Source: a virus | Length of the DNA: 48,885 nt | Direction: 5' to 3' (one strand) | Virus record (IMG/VR): IMGVR_UViG_3300049825_000491 | Coordinates: 1 to 48,885 of that record | In this document: positions 1-6,926 of the stretch, one piece after another | How the letters are laid out: each line of letters opens with the position of its first letter | Position numbering within the stretch: the stretch's first letter is position 1 | The notes under the pieces: generated by a model | Database searches by the model: none | What the model was told of the DNA's origin: nothing | Seen by the model: only the letters and a program-made list of their open reading frames with translations | Translations under genes and position numbers: made by a program

Positions 1-270
1 GAATACACCTGAAAATAGGTTGTCCTGTCTGGCACGGAGAGCGAAACCCCGCGATACGGGCAACCGGAGCCACCTCCTGATGGGGTAATGTTCCTAGGCA
101 TGGGCAACCCCCAGCAGTTCAGCCTAGACGTATTTGTGCTGCCAGAAAACTCGGGAGAGGCGAGACGCCTAACAGGGAATGGCCTGCTGAGGTAGTTAAC
201 TGTTGGCTCTTTTTCGATTAACGTGTTTAACTTAGTGGCCCCAAATCGATCAATGGGCACGTTGATCGTC
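1..270. repeat. Terminal redundancy of a circular genome (left copy)
   Basis: This segment recurs at the right end of the window (48616-48885). The copies differ at position 86 (T here, C at 48701) and position 143 (C here, T at 48758). An ORF reads through the join in frame, so this is assembly overlap of a circular or circularly permuted molecule rather than a real internal duplication. The two differences suggest a mixed population or sequencing error. Confidence 0.93.
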
Positions 271-1439
271 CATTCTGCGTAGTGCTCGCCATAATTTCGT
301 ATCCCGCGATAAGCCCATCCAGGATAAAAAATAGGATTGGCCGGAAGGCAAGCAAAAACATCGGGATTAGTAGAGATTAGAGTTCTGGTTAGTGCGTTTC
401 CAGCCAGGTACTGAAAGCCATACTCAGGAGTGGAGCAGTTAAGATCGTAGGTTCCGGTCGAGGATCCGATTTGGTCGCTAGAATCTCCGTACAGCAAGGA
501 GAACTCTAGATGGATCGAGTAATCGAACCGAACGGAAGCCCTATCCTCATATGTTCTTGGCTCGCATGGGTCGGTACTTTCGTCCTTGATCCTCAAAGAG
601 GATCGGGTACACGTCTTCTGTCCGGCAGCGCTTGTGATAAGAGGATGAGCAAGGTAATGGGAGGATATAAGCGATCCGCTACCAGAGGACGATCCATTTA
701 GAATATTATGAAAATCAAAAACAACCCTACAATTTCCATTGCTCATCGACAAGCCTGACGGACTTTGTTCTTCCGTCAAGGGATCAATAAAACCTGAGGA
801 CGTGAGGAAGCTGTCGTAGGTCGCGACATAGGAGTTCTCCGGAGATGGTGCAGATCCGTACCCACCCCATGGTATTTCAGGCCTATCGGAATAGTAGATT
901 GCAGGGTCGGATCCAATGATCGAACTATTGACTGCGCTCCCCGCGAAAGGGAATGGAGAGATCACCCAAAAATTATTGTTAAGAAAAACATGTCTGCCCC
1001 ACCTAAATCGAGAATCTTGAGACATGCTCGGATCTGTTGGCGCGACAACAGGGAAATCCGTTCCCGAGATTTCAGAATAAGATCCGTCAGATCGATAGGC
1101 GACAAGATTGCCAAAATTAAAATAAATCATGACGGTCCAGTCTTCGCCGTCTAGCGAGGGAGTGATGATGGCATCTAGGATCTGAACCGCATTGGCCGGG
1201 CCCATCCAGGACAGATTGCCTTCTCTCAGGTAGTCCAGGATGATATAGTCTTGCTCGGTCCTGACGACTAGCAAGTACTTGCTGACAGAAGGATCGTAAT
1301 CCAGAAATAATTCAATAACTTTGCTGGCCGAATCCTCTTCTTTGATCCGCCTAGATCTTTGATGCAGCGAAGTTTCCGCAATCTTTCGAGACTGCGGAAA
1401 TAGTGACGCGACATCGATCTCAGGCTTTGACCCTAGCAT
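1..1439 (-). CDS. Unknown 637-aa protein, N-terminal 479 codons (continues across the junction)
   Basis: The frame starts at ATG 1439 behind a strong ribosome site (AAGGAGG, 10 nt upstream) and stays open to the window edge. It continues in the same frame from 48615 down to 48141, which gives 637 aa. It overlaps the end of the preceding gene by 20 nt. The composition is rich in Ser, Gly, Tyr and Asp with no long helices, coiled coils or membrane segments, which fits a beta-rich virion or adsorption protein. I recognise no domain. It lies between a gp10-like ORF and a holin-like ORF. The join is coding, so this is one gene and not two fragments. Confidence 0.85.
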   Translation of the reverse strand, partial: MLGSKPEIDVASLFPQSRKIAETSLHQRSRRIKEEDSASKVIELFLDYDPSVSKYLLVVRTEQDYIILDYLREGNLSWMGPANAVQILDAIITPSLDGEDWTVMIYFNFGNLVAYRSDGSYSEISGTDFPVVAPTDPSMSQDSRFRWGRHVFLNNNFWVISPFPFAGSAVNSSIIGSDPAIYYSDRPEIPWGGYGSAPSPENSYVATYDSFLTSSGFIDPLTEEQSPSGLSMSNGNCRVVFDFHNILNGSSSGSGSLISSHYLAHPLITSAAGQKTCTRSSLRIKDESTDPCEPRTYEDRASVRFDYSIHLEFSLLYGDSSDQIGSSTGTYDLNCSTPEYGFQYLAGNALTRTLISTNPDVFACLPANPIFYPGWAYRGIRNYGEHYAEWTINVPIDRFGATKLNTLIEKEPTVNYLSRPFPVRRLASPEFSGSTNTSRLNCWGLPMPRNITPSGGGSGCPYRGVSLSVPDRTTYFQVY

Positions 1440-1887
1440 TGACCTTTAGCCTCCTTATTTTAAGCCTTGCGATCACCTTCTCGCCCGCCACCGATTCGCC
1501 CCTATATTCGATATTTCCTCCGGCTTGCTGTGTTTTCTGTGCCGCCAGTAAACCAAAGTCTCTTGCTACTACCTGACGACCGTTGCCCCATGCCTTAAAT
1601 CCGCTCACAACCCTTGGAGCGTACCCATAGCCTTTCTTGCTTTTCGGATCCCACCAAACGGTAGTCTTACCTTTATGGGTTACGGATTGCTGAGATCTCT
1701 TTAGATCGCCAGACCAAATAATATCACCAGATTCGTTCGGGAAAATCCCGGGAGTGCTAATCACGTCCTGAGCTTCCTGCTCGTAGAACTCCGAGGAATC
1801 CTTAAATAGCGCTAGGGCTTGCTTTTGTGCGACTCGCGCGATTCGTGCCGCTATCTGTTGCGCTAGCTTTTTGGACTGGCTCTGCAT
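1420..1887 (-). CDS. Putative HK97 gp10-like neck/minor tail protein
   Basis: A 155-aa basic protein. Its N-terminus is a long amphipathic helix (about residues 1-35). The middle has the pattern W-S-G-D-L-K-R-S then a YAPRV stretch, resembling the 'TG-L-R-S ... YA--VE-G' signature of HK97 gp10-type tail-completion proteins. The resemblance is by eye and weak. The start has a good internal Shine-Dalgarno (AGGAGGAG about 10 nt upstream) lying inside the previous gene, so the 86-nt overlap with that gene is likely real. It is unusual that such a gene would lie on the strand opposite the virion module. Confidence 0.6.
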   Translation of the reverse strand: MQSQSKKLAQQIAARIARVAQKQALALFKDSSEFYEQEAQDVISTPGIFPNESGDIIWSGDLKRSQQSVTHKGKTTVWWDPKSKKGYGYAPRVVSGFKAWGNGRQVVARDFGLLAAQKTQQAGGNIEYRGESVAGEKVIARLKIRRLKVNARVKA

Positions 1888-2086
1888 CTTTCTTTTTCTC
1901 CTCCTGTGCGATCACTGCCTCTACTTCGTCAAAAGCAGAGATGTCCATACAACTTAGGCAGTACCCTGCCCCCGAGAGGATTTCTCGAATCTCTACGCTA
2001 TCGACTCCCGAGATGGCGGCAATGGACAGCAGATCGTGTCCCGTACTTGCCAGCATGTTAATTTGACCTAGCTTGTAGCTATCCAT
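1802..2086 (-). CDS. Hypothetical protein, 94 aa
   Basis: A small protein with an N-terminal helical part that looks helix-turn-helix-like (about residues 5-40) and a Lys/Ser/Thr/Ala-rich, probably disordered tail from about residue 65. It overlaps the upstream 70-aa gene by 8 nt and the downstream gp10-like gene by 86 nt, which indicates translational coupling in one operon from the promoter at 2311-2338. I do not recognise a family. Confidence 0.65.
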   Translation of the reverse strand: MDSYKLGQINMLASTGHDLLSIAAISGVDSVEIREILSGAGYCLSCMDISAFDEVEAVIAQEEKKKDAEPVQKASATDSGTNRASRTKASPSAI

Positions 2087-2291
2087 TCGCTTTCACCTTT
2101 GTTAACTTGATACTGCTACCGATATATCTCTGCGCTGCAACCAGATCGCCTTTGATATAAGTCTTAGGTTCTCCGTCCTTGTTTCTCAAGATCTTGCCAG
2201 TCTCGCGACTGAACTCGGAGACCAAAACCTTTCCACTGGGAAGAATTTCAACTAAGTACCTAACTATTGTATCCTGTCCTGATAGTTTCAT
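2079..2291 (-). CDS. Hypothetical protein, 70 aa, first gene of the 2.3-kb minus operon
   Basis: A small basic protein with a predicted beta-strand pattern (residues about 8-30) and no recognised domain. ATG 2291 is chosen because GGAG lies 6 nt upstream; a TTG three bases earlier is also possible. It is the first gene after a near-consensus promoter (TTGACA-16-TATAAT). The ribosome site forms one arm of an inverted repeat, so tight control is plausible. Confidence 0.7.
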   Translation of the reverse strand: MKLSGQDTIVRYLVEILPSGKVLVSEFSRETGKILRNKDGEPKTYIKGDLVAAQRYIGSSIKLTKVKANG

Positions 2292-2310
2292 CAAAAACTC
2301 CTTTCTTTTA

Positions 2311-2338
2311 ATTATAAGGAGTTTGATCGTTTTGTCAA
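2311..2338 (-). promoter_or_regulatory. Near-consensus sigma70-type promoter with flanking inverted repeat
   Basis: Read on the minus strand: TTGACA (2338-2333), 16-nt spacer, TATAAT (2316-2311). The repeat AAACTCC / GGAGTTT (2324-2318 and 2301-2295) flanks the -10 box and includes the Shine-Dalgarno of the next gene, which suggests an operator. Confidence 0.8.
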
Positions 2339-4347
2339 TGGCTCCGCCCTATCTGGTGGTAGATACCGTTAGACCATTTTTCTTTTTCCATCCTTTCTAC
2401 AGCAATACTTCTGAGTCCTCCCGCTCTGCATTTTGTTGTTGCTACCGTCCTTCGGTTGGACGACTGATCCTGTCCGAGCGGTGGCTTAACGGTCATCACG
2501 GACCAGCAAGGGGCCATTAGTCGGTTGCTGCCAGCAATGCCGCCTTGCTTGTTTTCGTGATGGGTTAGTATGATCGCGACTCCGTGCTTTTCTGCTAGCG
2601 CAGAAAGTCGATAGAGGTATTTTGCGATTGCTGCATCGTTCTCCGAGACGCCAGAATCTAGGCTGGCCGTACTAAGGGAGTCGATAACAAATAATTTTGC
2701 TTGCGGATTGTTTGCTAGCCATTCGTCAACCTTCGGAATGTGTCGCTCGAACGAGAAGATCGGCAAACGACTAACTTTGCTCAGTGGGATGCCTCGATCC
2801 TTCAGTCTCTGGATCGAGTCCCCAGCAAACTCGTCCTGAGCCGTAAACAACACCTCTCCAGACGTGAGAGGCTTGATACCAAGAAAGTTATCCCCTAGGG
2901 TGACCGATGCCATTAGATCGGCTATTAGCGTACTTTTGCCCGCTCTGCTGTCTCCCGTAAGCAAGGTAAGTCCTCCCTCTGCAATAAATCCAGGGACAAT
3001 CTGGGGGATGCCTTGGCCAGAGAATTGGTCAGTTTTGTCGATTGAATTTTGCTCCCTCTCTAGTCGCTCGATCTCGTCCGCTTCGTAAGATGCCAAGCCT
3101 TTTAGGAAAGCTCGCTCAGAAATCTTTAACTCCTCTTCGACGCACTCCAGATAAAGAAAAGCGGGCAAATTACCCTCCTCCTCTTTGACTCTCAAATACT
3201 CCTTATACAGCTCCTCCATTAGTTCTTCCTTTTTGTTTTTGCGATCACTCAACCCCTTTGCAAAAGCCGTTGCTAGCATTCGAGAGGTCGGTTCTTGAGT
3301 CTCAGATTCAGGTTCAATATCATGATCAAGGCTGGGTGGGTTCTTGTGAACAACTCTGTCTGCGATCATTGGGTTTTCTGTCTGTAGATAGGTGCCATGA
3401 TTGGCAGCGATCGCAGCCTTGGCATTGACGTAATCCAACCCCCTTGGTTGAGTTAGCGAGCCTGTCGCCTTAAAGTGCTGATAACTGAGTGCATTATGCT
3501 GCTCGTTGTTTGTGCAGGTAGGGCAAGCCCAAGACCAGACGCCATTAGCGTTTTTTTCGCACCAGAACGCGGAACCCGAATTGCTCTGATGTCCGGGACA
3601 ATAGCCCTTATATTTCGTCCCTCCGGCATGGACAAGCTTGTGCCCATCCCAATCAAATACACGAGTTGGATCGTCGCAACCCTGCTGCAACTGATCCTCG
3701 ATAGAGCCATGGAGCAATCCCATTGCCTGCTGTGGTGTATACGCAGGCATGGGCTGTCGTGGCTTCTTGAATAGAGATAGTGGATATTTTTCTAGTAGAT
3801 AGGCAAAATCTTCGACCGCATAGCGGGTAACTCCTCTCTCTGGTATCTTGAGGGCGACAGGGATGGGATCGGAGGGTCGGTAGGGAAATCCAGGGACGCG
3901 AAGCAACTGAGGGAGATCGCTTAATGTTGAGTCACTGCCAATATGCTCGGCTAGCGCTTTCTGGGTGTGCTCCCACAACGCCAGATCCTGGGTGGGGGTA
4001 TCTAGTAAATAATAAAAATGCACCGATTTCTTGCTGTGAACAGCGAAGGACGGATACGGCAGTCCCGATTCCCTCACCACTATTCGGTACTGATCCGCAA
4101 ACGATACAGGGTTACCGTCCTTGTCTGCGTCGATCTCCAAAAAGAACGCGGGACAGGATTGGACATTTTTCTTTAGGTATGCGCCGTTGACTGGGGTAAA
4201 GGTATTTTCGCTTCCAGAAGGGGTAGAGGATAGATCGCCATCCCTGATCCTACTAGGCGCGTTCTCCGTTTTGGGAGTGATGAACCTTATTAAGGGGGCT
4301 GAATGCCCTAGCAATTCAAAATATTTGGTCGTCTGTTCGCTGATCAT
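2335..4347 (-). CDS. Primase-helicase: AEP-type primase + zinc finger + RepA/DnaB-like ATPase
   Basis: A 670-aa replication protein combining RNA/DNA primer synthesis with DNA unwinding. N-terminal part: hydrophobic strand followed by EIDADKD (71-77), matching the DxD metal-binding motif of archaeo-eukaryotic primases, then SKKSVH (105-110), matching the sxH motif. Middle: Cys250, His253, Cys263, Cys275 and Cys278 form a likely zinc ribbon. C-terminal part: Walker A GDSRAGKS (465-472), Walker B LFVIDS (552-557) and THHENK (595-600), as in RepA-like hexameric helicases. It has its own TTGACA box upstream at about 4413. Family assignment is confident; details of primer type are not. It is probably the core of the phage replisome, since no polymerase gene is visible. 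Confidence 0.88.
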   Translation of the reverse strand: MISEQTTKYFELLGHSAPLIRFITPKTENAPSRIRDGDLSSTPSGSENTFTPVNGAYLKKNVQSCPAFFLEIDADKDGNPVSFADQYRIVVRESGLPYPSFAVHSKKSVHFYYLLDTPTQDLALWEHTQKALAEHIGSDSTLSDLPQLLRVPGFPYRPSDPIPVALKIPERGVTRYAVEDFAYLLEKYPLSLFKKPRQPMPAYTPQQAMGLLHGSIEDQLQQGCDDPTRVFDWDGHKLVHAGGTKYKGYCPGHQSNSGSAFWCEKNANGVWSWACPTCTNNEQHNALSYQHFKATGSLTQPRGLDYVNAKAAIAANHGTYLQTENPMIADRVVHKNPPSLDHDIEPESETQEPTSRMLATAFAKGLSDRKNKKEELMEELYKEYLRVKEEEGNLPAFLYLECVEEELKISERAFLKGLASYEADEIERLEREQNSIDKTDQFSGQGIPQIVPGFIAEGGLTLLTGDSRAGKSTLIADLMASVTLGDNFLGIKPLTSGEVLFTAQDEFAGDSIQRLKDRGIPLSKVSRLPIFSFERHIPKVDEWLANNPQAKLFVIDSLSTASLDSGVSENDAAIAKYLYRLSALAEKHGVAIILTHHENKQGGIAGSNRLMAPCWSVMTVKPPLGQDQSSNRRTVATTKCRAGGLRSIAVERMEKEKWSNGIYHQIGRSH

Positions 4348-4387
4348 GGAAAATCTCCGAAAACCCTGTCGCTTCGACTTAGTTTCC

Positions 4388-4418
4388 CTATGGTGGCATT
4401 GCTTGGCTAATTTGTCAA
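4388..4418 (-). promoter_or_regulatory. Possible promoter for the primase-helicase gene
   Basis: On the minus strand, TTGACA (4418-4413) is followed after 17-19 nt by a poor -10 (CACCAT or CCATAG). The -35 and position match the other early promoters; the -10 is weak. Confidence 0.4.
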
Positions 4419-4670
4419 GGAATCGATCCGCCTCTCGATTGTCTGGTTATATCTAGAGCGCCTGTCTAAGTGACAAAAAAGAACGCTTTCCTTGACCGAG
4501 AGCCAGCCATCGGTGTCTAGGGAGAAGTACCCGTCGCGAACTCGGCTAGCGATCTTGTCTCTTTTTTCTTTCGCGGGGAACTGCCGCACATTGACCCCGT
4601 TGCTCAAGAGATCGATCTGCGTCTTGATGATCTGCAACTGCGTAGATGGAGGCTCGTTAAGTAATCGCAT
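4407..4670 (-). CDS. Hypothetical protein, 87 aa
   Basis: A small basic, mostly helical protein with no recognised domain. Its ATG shares one base with the stop of the metallophosphoesterase gene (TAATG), so the two are translationally coupled. Its 3' end overlaps the -35 box of the promoter for the primase-helicase gene. Confidence 0.65.
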   Translation of the reverse strand: MRLLNEPPSTQLQIIKTQIDLLSNGVNVRQFPAKEKRDKIASRVRDGYFSLDTDGWLSVKESVLFCHLDRRSRYNQTIERRIDSLTN

Positions 4671-5986
4671 TAGATACCCATCCCATCAACGTCTAGCAAT
4701 AACTGGCGAGCGTTGTTACTGTGTCCAACGCAGTCTGCATGTAGCCAGCTACTTAGTCCCTTGGTATATCCAACGTCTTGATTGCGCGGCATCACTCCAA
4801 CGCCATAGGCGTGATCCTTCCATCCAGGAGTATGCCGATGCCCGGTAACGGTCGCAACCCCTAGCTTTGCTAGTCCCGCGACACTGGGCGACCTCGATCC
4901 GTTCGCCCCAAAATGGCCATGAAAAATCTCAACTCCCTTGGAGGAGGTCCAATTTTCCCTTGCGGAAGGGAAGTGCAGTCTAGCTAGATCGTGGTAGTAG
5001 TCTCGACTGATCGAATCAAAGATCAGAGCCTCAAACACCTTCCCCGGACCATGAGTAGCATAGGCGTTGAGCGCCCAAGCGAAGTCAATTAACTCCTCCC
5101 CACTCCCTGGTTTTTTCCAGCGTTCAATCCATTGAGATATGTGATCATGGTGATTGGAATTAAGGACGATCACATCATCCGCCCGACTAAACAGCTTTGT
5201 CAAGAATTTAGCAGCGGCTGTTATCTCGACTCTGAGGCTGTGCCCACCAACCCCACAAAAAGGGTTGTGGTGAGAGTATCGGTCGAAGTCGATTAGATCG
5301 CCCACCAACACACTTTTAGGGTGTAGCTTGTCCAGTAGCCCTAGCGCTCTGTCTAGGTGTGGCTTGTGAGCGCTAAGAGTGTGGATGTCGCTCAATACAA
5401 TATACTCAGGATCTACGTCTCGAACAAACCCGCTTGCATTGTAAACGCCCAAGACTGCATCATGGATCTCTTCCTTCTTCCACATCAAGTGACGCATGTG
5501 GAATTTATTGCTACCAGCTCCGTGCAGCAAGATCGCCCCCAGACAATGCCTATCTCTGCTGGTATGTCCCGCGACTGAATCGCTATAGTTTCCTGGGCAG
5601 ATCGCGGTAGTCGTGACGTTGACCGATGGCCACTTACTGCCAGATGGGACTACCGTGCAAATCGATTTGGCATGGGGGACGATATTTAGCGCATTACCAG
5701 TCTCTAGTAGCACAGTTAGGGGGTTGGCGCTGGTACAGCTAACGTGTCTGTCACCGTGGAAGATAGCCTTCCCCCCGTACAGTTCCAATCTTTTATTACA
5801 AATATAGGGCTTGGCGGATTCCGCGAAAACTAAATCTTGTTCTTGACCTGCTCTCCAGTATTTCCCGGTCCCTAGTAGCAGCTCTGCTCCAATGTCTTGA
5901 GCCATTGCCTGCAAGGCTTTCAGAAAGCCTTGATCGGGTTCCGTTTCTGGCAGAATGTAGGAGATTAGATAGCTGTTTGGAGACAT
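4670..5986 (-). CDS. Metallophosphoesterase resembling phage T5 A1 (host DNA degradation)
   Basis: A 438-aa calcineurin/Mre11-type metallophosphoesterase. Metal-ligand motifs appear in order: SDIH (199-202), VGDLIDFD (228-235), NSNHHDHI (276-283, the variant of GNHD), HGH (356-358) and GHRH (382-385). The roughly 190-residue N-terminal extension and the motif spacing resemble the A1 protein of phage T5, which is required for early breakdown of host DNA. That equivalence is an inference. It is first in its operon, starting about 22 nt after the start point of a promoter at 6015-6043. Other roles, such as phosphodiesterase or recombination nuclease, remain possible. Confidence 0.82.
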   Translation of the reverse strand: MSPNSYLISYILPETEPDQGFLKALQAMAQDIGAELLLGTGKYWRAGQEQDLVFAESAKPYICNKRLELYGGKAIFHGDRHVSCTSANPLTVLLETGNALNIVPHAKSICTVVPSGSKWPSVNVTTTAICPGNYSDSVAGHTSRDRHCLGAILLHGAGSNKFHMRHLMWKKEEIHDAVLGVYNASGFVRDVDPEYIVLSDIHTLSAHKPHLDRALGLLDKLHPKSVLVGDLIDFDRYSHHNPFCGVGGHSLRVEITAAAKFLTKLFSRADDVIVLNSNHHDHISQWIERWKKPGSGEELIDFAWALNAYATHGPGKVFEALIFDSISRDYYHDLARLHFPSARENWTSSKGVEIFHGHFGANGSRSPSVAGLAKLGVATVTGHRHTPGWKDHAYGVGVMPRNQDVGYTKGLSSWLHADCVGHSNNARQLLLDVDGMGI

Positions 5987-6014
5987 AAAAACTCGCAGAT
6001 AACAGAACCCTTTT

Positions 6015-6043
6015 AGTATGGCTCAGCTAGCCGCGAGTTGCAA
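6015..6043 (-). promoter_or_regulatory. Early-type promoter (TTGCAA-17-CATACT)
   Basis: On the minus strand TTGCAA (6043-6038), exactly 17 nt, then CATACT (6020-6015), leading into the A1-like gene. It has the same architecture as the promoters at 13111, 13693, 23260 and 47847. Confidence 0.7.
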
Positions 6044-6058
6044 GTATTTTTTGATCGA

Positions 6059-6340
6059 TTATTCAGGGATTTTTGTTAGCTTTGCGATCCACATGTCGGA
6101 TGGTTCGCTATAGTAATCTATTTCGATCACTCGATACCTGGTTAGGGTCGATGCTGAGCGAACCTCTATTCGATCCCCTCTCTCGACGTGCGATCTCTGA
6201 GAGGTCATGACCATAGCGATCGGGTCGAGGTTGTATTCGCACTCGAAAGAAAATGGTCCGTAGCGATGAGTCCTGCATCTTTTTTTGCCGATCAGCGAAA
6301 GTAGCAACTGAGGTAATAAACGAAAAAGGCTGGTGCTCAT
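6059..6340 (-). CDS. Hypothetical protein, 93 aa
   Basis: A small basic protein. The N-terminal 20 residues are hydrophobic with basic residues after them, and the C-terminal half is predicted beta (about residues 45-90), possibly an SH3-like or ASCH-like small barrel; this is only a guess. ATG 6340 is preferred because GGGA lies 6 nt upstream; a GTG at 6352 is the alternative. It follows the adenine methyltransferase directly and is probably co-transcribed. Confidence 0.62.
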   Translation of the reverse strand: MSTSLFRLLPQLLLSLIGKKRCRTHRYGPFSFECEYNLDPIAMVMTSQRSHVERGDRIEVRSASTLTRYRVIEIDYYSEPSDMWIAKLTKIPE

Positions 6341-6352
6341 CTGTTTTCCCAC

Positions 6353-6865
6353 TTAATGGTCAGTAATTCGATACGTTCGAGGCCCGAAGCGATAGTCGAA
6401 CTCTCGCGACATCTGGTCGTCGGCATTGATAAGATACAATCCGACCTGGAACATGGCGGAGGCTCCTTTTCCTTCCGGAGAGCAAAACTGGGTATATCCA
6501 TGGATTACTCTCGATCTGCTGGCAGCAGATATTAGGCGACGACACCATTCGACCCTAGGATCAAACTTTGCTAGCAGCAATACGGGGAATTCACTGCGCG
6601 CCGCCTTTTCTACCCACACAGGCATCGCCGAGAACGGAGGATTGACAAACGCAGGTAGACGCCAGTGCTGTTTTAGCCCGTCTTGCTGCTCGTCAAACTC
6701 TGCAATAGCTCCCGTCCTACCGCTGACTGGACCCACGCAGGGATCTAGGTACTCCTTCCCCAGAACAAACGGGAGGAGATCGATAATCCACTCCGGGGTT
6801 AGATGGGTATCGGTCCCACCATTTTTCGCCCCTTGCCGTCCCTGATGTAACTGCGCCACGCTCAT
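6353..6865 (-). CDS. Phage-type DNA N6-adenine methyltransferase
   Basis: A 170-aa protein of the small phage Dam class, which transfers a methyl group from S-adenosylmethionine to adenine. The N-terminus has the typical T-P-E-W-I-I-D-L-L start (about 23-31), LDPC (40-43) for cofactor binding, and the catalytic NPPF motif (75-78). The length matches the class. Target sequence cannot be read from the protein, but the genome is rich in GATC. A promoter of the early type lies just upstream, inside the end of the neighbouring cytosine methyltransferase gene, so the two methylases can be expressed separately. Confidence 0.87.
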   Translation of the reverse strand: MSVAQLHQGRQGAKNGGTDTHLTPEWIIDLLPFVLGKEYLDPCVGPVSGRTGAIAEFDEQQDGLKQHWRLPAFVNPPFSAMPVWVEKAARSEFPVLLLAKFDPRVEWCRRLISAASRSRVIHGYTQFCSPEGKGASAMFQVGLYLINADDQMSREFDYRFGPRTYRITDH

Positions 6866-6897
6866 CTGTTTACCTCAAAAAATCTTAACTTTTTACA

Positions 6898-6926
6898 ATA
6901 ATGGCTTCTCTTGATCAAGGCGTCAA
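6898..6926 (-). promoter_or_regulatory. Early-type promoter (TTGACG-17-CATTAT)
   Basis: On the minus strand TTGACG (6926-6921), 17 nt, CATTAT (6903-6898). It overlaps the 3' end of the cytosine methyltransferase gene and drives the adenine methyltransferase. Confidence 0.72.

Noticed and set aside
510-701. 63-aa plus-strand ORF
   Set aside because: It lies inside the 637-aa gene on the other strand, which is continuous across the circular junction and has a strong ribosome site.
1802-1887. Programmed frameshift between the 94-aa and 155-aa ORFs
   Set aside because: A strong ribosome site (AGGAGGAG) sits right before the second ATG, so separate translation explains the overlap.
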